A stretch of DNA of 29,220 nt from a virus: the IMG/VR virus record IMGVR_UViG_3300042373_001236, positions 1 through 29,220 of that record; one strand, 5' to 3'. A program made the position numbers and the translations under genes. How positions within the stretch are numbered: position 1 is the stretch's first letter; every line of letters starts with the position of its first letter. Positions 22,383 through 29,018 of this stretch are shown piece by piece. The notes below the pieces were generated by a model. The model was not told the origin of the DNA. It made no database searches and saw only the letters and a program-made list of their open reading frames with translations.

Positions 22383-23681
22383 TCAGGCAGGTGCGCTGTC
22401 GAGGGTAACTTCGACGAACGACTCTGGACGCTTAACAGCAAGTGCAATACGCTCTTCAGCAAGTACTGCAACTGCGTTGCGAACAAAGAAGTCGCTGTGT
22501 TGCTCGGAAACGCGGATGTTGCCTTCCATACGGTCGTACAGCGTTGCGCCAACACCGAATGAACCAAGGAGAACCTTGCCTTCGGTGATTGCTGGCGTGC
22601 TGACGATTGGCAAACGCCACAAGCGAGCATCTGCACCCATCGATACCGACATAACCATCAAGTAGTTATAGTTTGCATCCTTTGAGAGTTCGATGTCTTC
22701 AAGGTCGTTTGGATGGACAATCATGCCTGTTGGCTCGTAGTAAGCGAGCAACGACTTGGTGATACCACGACGAATTGCATCGAGGCGGGTGTCGTTTGCA
22801 ACACCACTTGACCAATTAGAGGTCTGAATTCCAGAAGTCGAACGGATACCAGTGAGGTTTTGGCCAACACCGTTTCCGTTAAGAATCTGGTCATCTTCTA
22901 CCAAGCGGAGTCCGTACAACAGTTCGTTGTCGATAATTCCACGAAGGGTTGGCTCGTCGTCCAACACATTGCGGTGAGCAACTTCGTAGTGAGCAATCGT
23001 GCGAACTGGAGCCTGAACACCAACGACGGTCATTGACGACTGTGGTTTTACACCAAAGGCGTTGTTTGCGTCGTTGCGCTCTGCAACTGTCGATGCGTTG
23101 TTGGTGAAACCAGAAACACGGAAGTATTCAACCATGTTGCTGTTCGTCTGCTGTACATCGAAGAGTTCGCGTACGCGCATAGTGCGCTTCTGACGCTCGA
23201 TGATGCCTTCACGCTGTGGCGTACCGAAGTCTGTAGGGGTGCCTGATGGCAATCCTGTGTAGACATCTTTGCGACCCCAGTGTGACGAGAACGAACCATT
23301 TACTTGGAATGGTGCGTGCATCGTGTAACCAGACTTACCACCAGCAATTGCCTTGAACTCATCTGATTCAACGAACTGCTCGCCGAGGCTCTTTGAGCCC
23401 TGTGGAACAATCAAACCAGACTTGGTCTGTGCTACTGGTGCGGTCATGCCTTCAGCCCATGAGCGAATTTCGCCCATACCTTCCAAGGCCTCGATTTCAG
23501 CACGGATTTCGCGTGCCTTTGCGAGGTTGCCTCGGAATGCTTCAACATGCTTTGCTTGTACTTGAACTTCAGGTCCGCCTTCTTCGCGGGTAGCGCCTGC
23601 ATGGTCAACGATTGCATCGTTGTCTGCAAGAACTGCACGGAGGGCTGACTTGAGTTCCTTTAAACGGCTATCTGTAGCCAT
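22383..23681 (-). CDS. Major capsid protein, HK97 fold
   Basis: The protein has 432 residues, a normal size for HK97 gp5-type proteins with an internal scaffold. Residues 1-75 are helical and charged (RLKELKSALRAVLADNDAIV, then KHVEAFRGNLAKAREIRAEI), the delta domain expected to be cut off by the prohead protease, followed by a linker. The body has VGVQAPVRTIAHYEVAHRNV, DNELLYGLRLVEDDQILNGN, GMIVHPNDLEDIELSKDANY, GKVLLGSFGVGATLYDRMEG and AVLAEERIALAVKRPESFVE, all classic for this family. A strong AAAAGGAG ribosome site lies 9 bases before the ATG. Residues 138-159 closely match a segment of the prohead protease. Confidence 0.95.
   Translation of the reverse strand: MATDSRLKELKSALRAVLADNDAIVDHAGATREEGGPEVQVQAKHVEAFRGNLAKAREIRAEIEALEGMGEIRSWAEGMTAPVAQTKSGLIVPQGSKSLGEQFVESDEFKAIAGGKSGYTMHAPFQVNGSFSSHWGRKDVYTGLPSGTPTDFGTPQREGIIERQKRTMRVRELFDVQQTNSNMVEYFRVSGFTNNASTVAERNDANNAFGVKPQSSMTVVGVQAPVRTIAHYEVAHRNVLDDEPTLRGIIDNELLYGLRLVEDDQILNGNGVGQNLTGIRSTSGIQTSNWSSGVANDTRLDAIRRGITKSLLAYYEPTGMIVHPNDLEDIELSKDANYNYLMVMSVSMGADARLWRLPIVSTPAITEGKVLLGSFGVGATLYDRMEGNIRVSEQHSDFFVRNAVAVLAEERIALAVKRPESFVEVTLDSAPA
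23205..23270 (-). other. Capsid copy of a segment shared with the prohead protease
   Basis: Residues 138-159 of the capsid protein include YTGLPSGTPTDFGTPQR. The prohead protease has FTDMPSGTPGSFGTPQR at its residues 383-399. Over 22 aligned residues, 15 are identical, and the DNA is also alike. Confidence 0.8.
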
Positions 23682-23690
23682 AGTGATATA

Positions 23691-23698
23691 CTCCTTTT
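23691..23698 (-). promoter_or_regulatory. Strong ribosome site of the capsid gene
   Basis: AAAAGGAG on the minus strand lies 9 bases before the capsid ATG and confirms that start. It is among the best ribosome sites in the window, as expected for the most abundant protein. Confidence 0.85.
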
Positions 23699-23745
23699 GA
23701 GTAATAGTGGAACTTCGGACACAAGGTAAGCACCTCGTATTAAAT

Positions 23746-23774
23746 ATTATGCTTGTTGTTTGCTAGTTTGTCAA
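23746..23774 (-). promoter_or_regulatory. Consensus sigma-70-type promoter for the capsid gene
   Basis: In the only gene-free gap of about 110 bases in the head region, the minus strand reads TTGACA, exactly 17 bases, then CATAAT. The -35 box is perfect and the -10 box has five of six consensus bases. Transcription would begin near 23739, leaving a leader of nearly 60 bases before the capsid ATG. Confidence 0.85.
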
Positions 23775-23792
23775 GCAGGGGTTAGGTTATTT

Positions 23793-24095
23793 TTAATTGT
23801 CTTCGTCTTCTTCGTCTTCGTTTTGACCAAACATGTCCAATAGGTCTTGGAATGTAACATCAGAAGCCATAAAGGGCTTGGCTATTACATCGCCTTTGAA
23901 TGTAATTTTTGGGCCCACTGCAATATTGCTCATCGCATCTAGTATGCGTTCAAATACAGAAACAGCAACAAATGGTGGTATTGAGCCTAAATCAACATGG
24001 ATTGGCTCATCTCGGTCTTCGTAGGATACAGAAATAGTAATCATTGGAAAGCGCAGGTTCATCTGGCTTTCAAGAGGGTCGCGACCCTCTGTCAT
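23793..24095 (-). CDS. Acidic phage protein of unknown function, 100 aa
   Basis: I start at the ATG at 24095, which overlaps the TGA of the phosphoesterase gene (ATGA); a longer frame upstream is only a shadow of that gene. The product starts MTEGRDPLESQMNLRFPMIT, with strands ISVSYEDRDEPIHVDLGSIP and a helix PFVAVSVFERILDAM, then GPKITFKGDVIAKPFMASDV, and ends in a very acidic tail, GQNEDEEDEDN. I do not recognise a family. It lies just before the capsid promoter and could be a small head assembly or regulatory protein; this is only position-based. Confidence 0.7.
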   Translation of the reverse strand: MTEGRDPLESQMNLRFPMITISVSYEDRDEPIHVDLGSIPPFVAVSVFERILDAMSNIAVGPKITFKGDVIAKPFMASDVTFQDLLDMFGQNEDEEDEDN

Positions 24096-25078
24096 TTTTT
24101 CTTGTCTGCCTTGTATGTCTTTCCGCGATAGAACATAGAACCATTGTGAATTGGAACAAGTTCTAGATGGAATGGACCATCTCCAGCAACATAGTGCACA
24201 ACAGCAATTCCTTGCTGCCAATCTTCCGTGCATGGGATTGGGCGTCCGTCGAGGTCTGTCCCGCCTTTTGTGCTTGGCACGACGCCGTCCACGCGAGCAA
24301 GACATCCTGCAGATGCGGCGAGAATAGTTTTATCTTCATCCCAATCTTGGCGGGTTCGCTCTGCCCATTCGCGGCGATGGATATGTCCATAAAGAACTGA
24401 AGTCTTTTCTGTTGCGAGATATTTATGAGCAGTGCTTCCGCCAGATGCGACTTTATGTCCGTGAATAATTCTTAACTTGCGATTAACCCAATATGTTGAC
24501 GCTGGGTATCCTGGCAAATACTTAACACCAAATTCTTCAAATCTGCAAAGATAAGGAAGCGACATAACTGGCCATGAGTCTGGGATATTCCCACGCTTCA
24601 AACCAAAAGCAGCATTTGCATTATCAAGAATATAATTTCCTAATCTTGCTTCGTGATTTCCCTCAAGCCAAACAATTTCAGCGAGTGGAGATGCTGCGCG
24701 AAGGCGCGCCATAAGCGTTGTTAAATAATCAATTGTTTTTTGTGTTGTCAATTGATAAGCAGGAGTTAGTCTGTACTTTCCAAATTCTGCAAAGTCAGCA
24801 TTGTCTCCATTCATTGCAATCACATCTGGCTTTGATTCTTTGATAAATTCAACAGCCAAATTAATTGCAATTTCATCATGGATAGCAACAAAATTGCCGT
24901 TTACATCCCTGAAATAACCACATTGCATATCTGGCAAAACTACGCATGTTTTAAACTGCGACTTTTCTTTTTTAACAGTTGCAACTGTAGGAAGTTTTAT
25001 TGACGGGCCTCTTTTTACTACTGGCCATTCTGGGGAGTTGCGATTCATTGCTGATTTTAAATCTTTTGACAATGACAT
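24092..25078 (-). CDS. Calcineurin-like metallophosphoesterase
   Basis: The protein has 328 residues. Metal-site motifs are all present in order: D50-M-Q52 (in place of the usual DxH), GDNADF with D92, GNHEAR with N141 and H142, H206-G-H208, and GHIHR with H232 and H234. Known: such enzymes hydrolyse phosphomono- or diesters with two metal ions; phage members are often of unknown substrate, and some act on DNA ends or nucleotides. The MSLSKDLKSAM start resembles the actinophage group that pairs with a small HTH gene, which is the case here (TAATG overlap). Its place between protease and capsid genes is unusual. The class is firm, the substrate unknown. Confidence 0.9.
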   Translation of the reverse strand: MSLSKDLKSAMNRNSPEWPVVKRGPSIKLPTVATVKKEKSQFKTCVVLPDMQCGYFRDVNGNFVAIHDEIAINLAVEFIKESKPDVIAMNGDNADFAEFGKYRLTPAYQLTTQKTIDYLTTLMARLRAASPLAEIVWLEGNHEARLGNYILDNANAAFGLKRGNIPDSWPVMSLPYLCRFEEFGVKYLPGYPASTYWVNRKLRIIHGHKVASGGSTAHKYLATEKTSVLYGHIHRREWAERTRQDWDEDKTILAASAGCLARVDGVVPSTKGGTDLDGRPIPCTEDWQQGIAVVHYVAGDGPFHLELVPIHNGSMFYRGKTYKADKKK

Positions 25079-25338
25079 TATTTGCCCCCAATATAATTGT
25101 TGCTTCTAGTTTCAAAATTTTCAACATTAGCATGTCGCCAATTATCTACAGCACTCCTGCCAATTACATAGCCGCGCCCTTTTAAAACTTTTGAAATTGT
25201 GCGACTCGAAACTGATAAGTCTTTCATTGCATCAACGAGCGAAGCAGAATCTTTTGCACTCAAAGATGCCAAAAGTTTATCTACCTTGCCGATTGTCGTG
25301 CTCTTTTGAACTCTGGCTATTTCCTTGCCAATATCCAC
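25078..25338 (-). CDS. Small helix-turn-helix protein, 86 aa
   Basis: It starts with GTG at 25338, close behind a GGAGGGG ribosome site. Residues 40-70 (DAMKDLSVSSRTISKVLKGR, then GYVIGRSAVDNWRHAN) have the pattern of a helix-turn-helix DNA-binding domain of the kind found in terminase small subunits and related actinophage proteins. It is coupled to the phosphoesterase gene by TAATG. It could be a small terminase-like protein or a repressor of this gene pair. Large terminase is not in the window, so the role cannot be fixed. Confidence 0.65.
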   Translation of the reverse strand: MDIGKEIARVQKSTTIGKVDKLLASLSAKDSASLVDAMKDLSVSSRTISKVLKGRGYVIGRSAVDNWRHANVENFETRSNNYIGGK

Positions 25339-25346
25339 AACCCCTC

Positions 25347-25369
25347 CACGGGCGCTACTAACGCCCGTG
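25347..25369 (-). promoter_or_regulatory. GC-rich hairpin touching the HTH gene ribosome site
   Basis: An 8-bp perfect stem (CACGGGCG/CGCCCGTG) with a 7-base loop lies between two genes, and its last base is the first base of the GGAGGGG ribosome site. There is no U-run after it, so translational control or RNA processing is more likely than termination. Confidence 0.55.
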
Positions 25370-25373
25370 AATA

Positions 25374-26279
25374 CTATAGCACTTTCAGGAGGTCGTGGAA
25401 CTCTTTAAGGTCATCGAATGAAAGTTCTGCTGTTTCCATCTGAACCAATTCAGACTTTTCTTCAGCAACAACTTCTTCAGCAACAACTTCTTCAGCGGCG
25501 ACTTCTTCAACTGCTACTTCAACTGCTACTTCTTCTGCTGGTGCATCTGCAGCAACTTCTTCGACAGCAACTTCAGCAACTACTTCTTCAGCAACTGCTT
25601 CGGCGGCTTCATCCGACTTGGTCTCAACAGCAATTTCTTCTGCTTTTACTTCTGCGGTGTTCATTGCAGCAAGAGCCTTAGCAACTTCGCGTGCAACAAT
25701 CTCGGCAATCTGTGCTTCAATGTTCATATCTATGCTCTTTTCGTTATCCTCAACCATTGACATCTCGTCTTCTGGCATATCTTCATCTGCTGGGTCTTCG
25801 TCATCCATCGGCTCTGGAAGTTCTTCAACCATAGTCAATGCATCACCGTATGCTACTACAGTAACATTAGTAGGCATCCATTCGTCTTCATCCCACATCA
25901 TAACCCGTACGACATAGGCTGGGCGTTCGGCGGACCCTTCAATTTCAAGGCCCTGCGGCTCACCGCGAACAGTTCCTTCTGAAGACGAAGACAAGATGTC
26001 TCCATAATATGTGCCGTTTGATGTCTCCCACGAGACAAGCGCGCCTTCGGTCATTCCCTCATCAACTTTTTCCATGACCACAAAAGTGCGAAGTTTTACA
26101 TCTTCAACTGCAATTAAAACAGTTTCGTCTGTCTCTTCAAGTCCTTCCATGTCAAGACATTTCTGCACAAGCGCCTGTCCATCTTCGGAGATTCCAACGA
26201 TGATGCCAATGCTGTCATCGCTCAATAGAGCCTGCTGCCCAACAAAGGACTTATACGACTCAATATCAATCTTGCTCAT
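25374..26279 (-). CDS. Acidic Glu/Ala/Val-rich protein with Tudor/SH3-like domain, possible scaffold
   Basis: I start at the ATG at 26279 (MSKIDIESYKSFVGQQALLS), with GGAG 7 bases upstream and the start inside the last codons of the protease gene; the product has 301 residues. A beta-rich N-terminus (1-75) is followed by a domain (76-154, GALVSWETSNGTYYGDILSS ... PAYVVRVMMWDEDEWMPTNV) resembling the HVA-type Tudor/SH3-like domain that also occurs in the protease. Then come an acidic linker (about 156-180), a helix (AQIAEIVAREVAKALAAM), a long Glu/Ala/Val repeat region (about 205-275) and a conserved-looking end, LSFDDLKEFHDLLKVL. Inferred: an assembly or scaffold factor for the capsid, from position and composition. 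Not proven. Confidence 0.7.
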   Translation of the reverse strand: MSKIDIESYKSFVGQQALLSDDSIGIIVGISEDGQALVQKCLDMEGLEETDETVLIAVEDVKLRTFVVMEKVDEGMTEGALVSWETSNGTYYGDILSSSSEGTVRGEPQGLEIEGSAERPAYVVRVMMWDEDEWMPTNVTVVAYGDALTMVEELPEPMDDEDPADEDMPEDEMSMVEDNEKSIDMNIEAQIAEIVAREVAKALAAMNTAEVKAEEIAVETKSDEAAEAVAEEVVAEVAVEEVAADAPAEEVAVEVAVEEVAAEEVVAEEVVAEEKSELVQMETAELSFDDLKEFHDLLKVL

Positions 26280-28938
26280 CTGTTTTCTCCGTGATAGATA
26301 GTGGCTCACTAATGAGGCCTTTTTGCATCATAACATTATCAATGTACCCATCTGACTTTAGTTCAGGTGGCTTCTTACCGAAGTCACGGTAGTGACGGGC
26401 GAGATGATTGTACACAGCCTTGCGGTCTTCTCCGCGAAGTATCGTTCCACCGCGTCCGCCGTTGAGAATTGCCATCTCCGACTTCAACTCTGAATAAGCG
26501 GCTGCTCCAGGGCGACCATCTTCTGAAACATGGTGATGGATAAATGTGTAGTGGGTCTTACGAGTGCCATCTGTTCCAGGTGTATGGTAGGCAAAAATCT
26601 TTCGATAATAATCTTTGCCTTCTGGTGAACGAGTGTTCAGAATGGCGGAACGGTCGAGTGTTTCATCGTCACGAACTGCCGTTGAATGCGAAGGAATTGG
26701 TCCACCTTCAGCCTTAACCTCAATGCCAGAATCTTCGCTGAGTGGCTTTGTAATAATTCCTTTTTGAATCATAACGAAGTCGACAAACTCGTCTGACTTA
26801 AGTTCTGGTGGCTCTTTTCCAGCATCTCGGTAATGAGCAGCAATGTGGTTGTAAACACCACGGCGTGCTTCGCCACGAAGAATCGTTCCAGAACGACCGC
26901 CGTTCAAAACAGCCATTGAGTTAATCAACGCTGAGTATGAAGCCTCGCCTGGAGTTCCGTCAGCACCAACATAGTGGTGAATATAGTTATAATGGGTCTT
27001 ACGAGTTCCATCTGTATTCGGATTCTGGAATGCAAATATTTTGTTGAAATAAGATGGGGTCCCTGGTGATTTCATGCTTCTGAATGGAGCAGTTTTATCC
27101 CATGCGCGTGATGTATTCACACCTGTTTTGTGCGTTGCAATAACTCGTCCGTTTGGACCCGCATCTTTAACTTCTTCTTGTTCAGCAGATTTTGCTCCAG
27201 CAGATTCTTCACGCATTTTAGGATTTGCTAAAAGTTCTTCGCGGATAATCCATAGTTTGCAAATTGCTTCTGGTTCAATACTTCCAGACACAATTTCGCA
27301 CTTCTTCCCACCCTCAAAGAAGACGCAATTAGAACACTTCATGCCCTCTGAAGCAAATGGATTCTCTTCCATGTAGTGAGCGCCATTAGCGCCACTTCCT
27401 TGGTCCCACATACCGAATTCTTCAGCCATAGTTTCAAACAGGTCATACATTGTGAACTGGCGTGGGTTCAACCCCATCTCTTGCTGTTCGGCAAGACCTT
27501 CAACCATGTCATCTTGGTGCGGTACGACTTCTGGACCCTGCATTTCTTCATGCATGTCCTTTTCTCCCTGCATTGCTGCATTTAAAGCAGCAAGGTGTGC
27601 TTGTGCTTCGGCGAGAGTCAGATGGCATCCACCTGAAACAATTCCTTCTCCAACTTTAACGACTGCATAACCGCTACAACCCTGAACATCTTGCTCAATG
27701 CTGTATGGCTTTTCTTCTGGAGCATTTGGCGTGGTACCAATTCTTTGTGGGGTACCGAAAGAACCTGGTGTTCCTGATGGCATATCAGTGAAGGCGTCCT
27801 TCTTTGAAATATCCATCTTTGTAAGGGTTGAGAACTTATGCCCAACTCGTACTTCTGTGGGTGAATAATCAAGTCCCTCTTTGCGGTAAACACGAATCAG
27901 CGCTGCTGGGTCTTCTGGTGTACCAGTAATAGTGAAACTGCTATTCGGGACATCTATTTCACCGTCGCGCTCAATACGCTCAATTCGTCCGTACGCTCTA
28001 CCGCCAGATGCGCGCCAAGTAACAAAGTCGCTAGTCTTCAGCCCGTTTGGTTCTGCTTTCATTTCATCGCGTGAGTTCATTGCGTCAACAAGTTTTTGAG
28101 CCCAGCGCCATCCAGCATTTCCACCCCACAGTTTCCATGCAATCAGTCCTGCACCTGGATATCCATCTGCGCCTGGTTTGCTATTTGCTGGAGTCTTGAG
28201 GTCTACTGCGTGGCGTGGGAAGTAGCGCGCGATGTGACGAGCCTTTTCAGGGCTAACAGTAGAATTGTTGAGTAGGTAATTAGCCGTAGCCTTACCAACC
28301 TCAGTTCCGCCTCGGTTAAATTCTTTCGACCACCTGAGACCAGTCTCTGCTTGACTTTTAACACCAGAAGGAATGCCGAAATCAATGTCATCGTACTTGC
28401 CAGGAGCCTTTGCTTCAATTTCGACTCCGTCCTCTTTCAGGCTTAATGTACGGGTGCTTGGGGCGGCACCAAAAATTACTGGTGAGTACTCAAATAATTC
28501 CAATTGCTTAATATAACGAATTCCAGTTTTTGAATCAACTTCGTATTTTCCTTCTGGAACCGCATAGCCAATTGACCATTCTTGCTCTGGGCCGAAGAAC
28601 TGGACATCATAAAAAGCATCGCGCCCACGGCTTGTATTTAGGTTGAACTGCATTTTTACAAGCAGAGCACCAGCATTTTGCTGAATAAGGTCATTTGGAA
28701 GGCGTGGGTCATTTGGAAGAAGTTCCTCAACACGGAGAGTCTTACCAACTGGGATATTCGTATCGTGAGACCATACGACTTTAGGATTACGCTTCTTTAG
28801 CGTTAATTTATAAGCGCCTGGCTCAATTACATCGTTTACGGAGTCGACAATATTGGTAACGGAGACAATTGCCTCAACGATTCCATCTACATCATCAATG
28901 CCACGAACTGATGAAACTGATACTTGTTTGTGTTCCAA
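26266..28938 (-). CDS. HK97-type prohead protease with multiple accessory domains, 890 aa
   Basis: I choose the TTG at 28938 (MEHKQVSVSS), with GGAGG five bases upstream. Residues 1-165 are a U35-type prohead protease: DVIEPGAY, catalytic H58 in VVWSHDTNIPVG and S122 in EWSIGYAV. Then: a DFGIPSGV...GLRWSKEFNRGGTEV...AWKLWGGNAGW domain (about 186-292); an HVA/Tudor-like domain (about 303-375); the segment shared with the capsid protein (380-401); a YSIEQDVQGCSGYAVVKVGE...CHLTLAEAQAHLAALNA domain (412-455); a Cys4 segment (C535, C538, C547, C560); and two copies of a YNHxAxHYRDxGKxPPELKS domain. Known: the protease removes the capsid delta domain. Most such proteases are under 300 residues; this one is about four times larger. 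It follows the gpF-like gene, a normal head order. Confidence 0.9.
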   Translation of the reverse strand: MEHKQVSVSSVRGIDDVDGIVEAIVSVTNIVDSVNDVIEPGAYKLTLKKRNPKVVWSHDTNIPVGKTLRVEELLPNDPRLPNDLIQQNAGALLVKMQFNLNTSRGRDAFYDVQFFGPEQEWSIGYAVPEGKYEVDSKTGIRYIKQLELFEYSPVIFGAAPSTRTLSLKEDGVEIEAKAPGKYDDIDFGIPSGVKSQAETGLRWSKEFNRGGTEVGKATANYLLNNSTVSPEKARHIARYFPRHAVDLKTPANSKPGADGYPGAGLIAWKLWGGNAGWRWAQKLVDAMNSRDEMKAEPNGLKTSDFVTWRASGGRAYGRIERIERDGEIDVPNSSFTITGTPEDPAALIRVYRKEGLDYSPTEVRVGHKFSTLTKMDISKKDAFTDMPSGTPGSFGTPQRIGTTPNAPEEKPYSIEQDVQGCSGYAVVKVGEGIVSGGCHLTLAEAQAHLAALNAAMQGEKDMHEEMQGPEVVPHQDDMVEGLAEQQEMGLNPRQFTMYDLFETMAEEFGMWDQGSGANGAHYMEENPFASEGMKCSNCVFFEGGKKCEIVSGSIEPEAICKLWIIREELLANPKMREESAGAKSAEQEEVKDAGPNGRVIATHKTGVNTSRAWDKTAPFRSMKSPGTPSYFNKIFAFQNPNTDGTRKTHYNYIHHYVGADGTPGEASYSALINSMAVLNGGRSGTILRGEARRGVYNHIAAHYRDAGKEPPELKSDEFVDFVMIQKGIITKPLSEDSGIEVKAEGGPIPSHSTAVRDDETLDRSAILNTRSPEGKDYYRKIFAYHTPGTDGTRKTHYTFIHHHVSEDGRPGAAAYSELKSEMAILNGGRGGTILRGEDRKAVYNHLARHYRDFGKKPPELKSDGYIDNVMMQKGLISEPLSITEKTDEQD
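26290..26712 (-). repeat. C-terminal module of the protease, copy 2
   Basis: This is the second copy of a module of about 140 residues: YYRKIFAYHTPGTDGTRKTH, ILNGGRGGTILRGEDRKAVY, NHLARHYRDFGKKPPELKSD, NVMMQKGLISEPLS. It matches copy 1 (26731-27162) along its whole length. Confidence 0.85.
26731..27162 (-). repeat. C-terminal module of the protease, copy 1
   Basis: This is the first copy: YFNKIFAFQNPNTDGTRKTH, VLNGGRSGTILRGEARRGVY, NHIAAHYRDAGKEPPELKSD, FVMIQKGIITKPLS. The same type of domain occurs singly in phage prohead proteases and related head proteins; here it is duplicated in tandem. Confidence 0.85.
27736..27801 (-). other. Protease copy of a segment shared with the major capsid protein
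   Basis: Residues 380-401 of the protease include FTDMPSGTPGSFGTPQR, almost the same as capsid residues 141-157. Identical DNA stretches such as cctgatggca and gtaccgaa support common origin rather than chance. Confidence 0.8.
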
Positions 28939-28943
28939 AACGG

Positions 28944-28948
28944 CCTCC
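28944..28948 (-). promoter_or_regulatory. Ribosome site that fixes the protease start
   Basis: GGAGG on the minus strand lies five bases before the TTG at 28938. It makes that TTG a better start than the in-frame TTG at 28953, and the N-terminus MEHKQVSV then matches the usual start of this protease family. Confidence 0.75.
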
Positions 28949-29018
28949 TGCAAGAAGAGTAGCAGAAAATTGCAGTAAATGTTGTAATGTAGAGACTAAC
29001 TATTTAATTTCGTATAGT

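Noticed and set aside
22285-22665. Plus-strand 126-residue frame across the capsid terminator
   Set aside because: It is antisense to the capsid gene and reads through the terminator stem, with no ribosome site or protein-like pattern.
24096-24305. 70-residue upstream extension of the 100-residue acidic protein
   Set aside because: The extension is Arg/Cys-rich, lies wholly inside the phosphoesterase gene, and the ATG at 24095 gives the usual ATGA overlap.
24720-24760. TTGACA with a 17-base spacer inside the phosphoesterase gene (minus strand)
   Set aside because: The matching -10 position reads TTATTT, a poor match, and there is no gene start downstream that needs it.
28954-29018. Promoter upstream of the protease gene (TTGCAC, 18 bases, TATACG, overlapping the end of the gpF-like gene)
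   Set aside because: Both boxes match the consensus at only four of six positions, so it cannot be told from chance.
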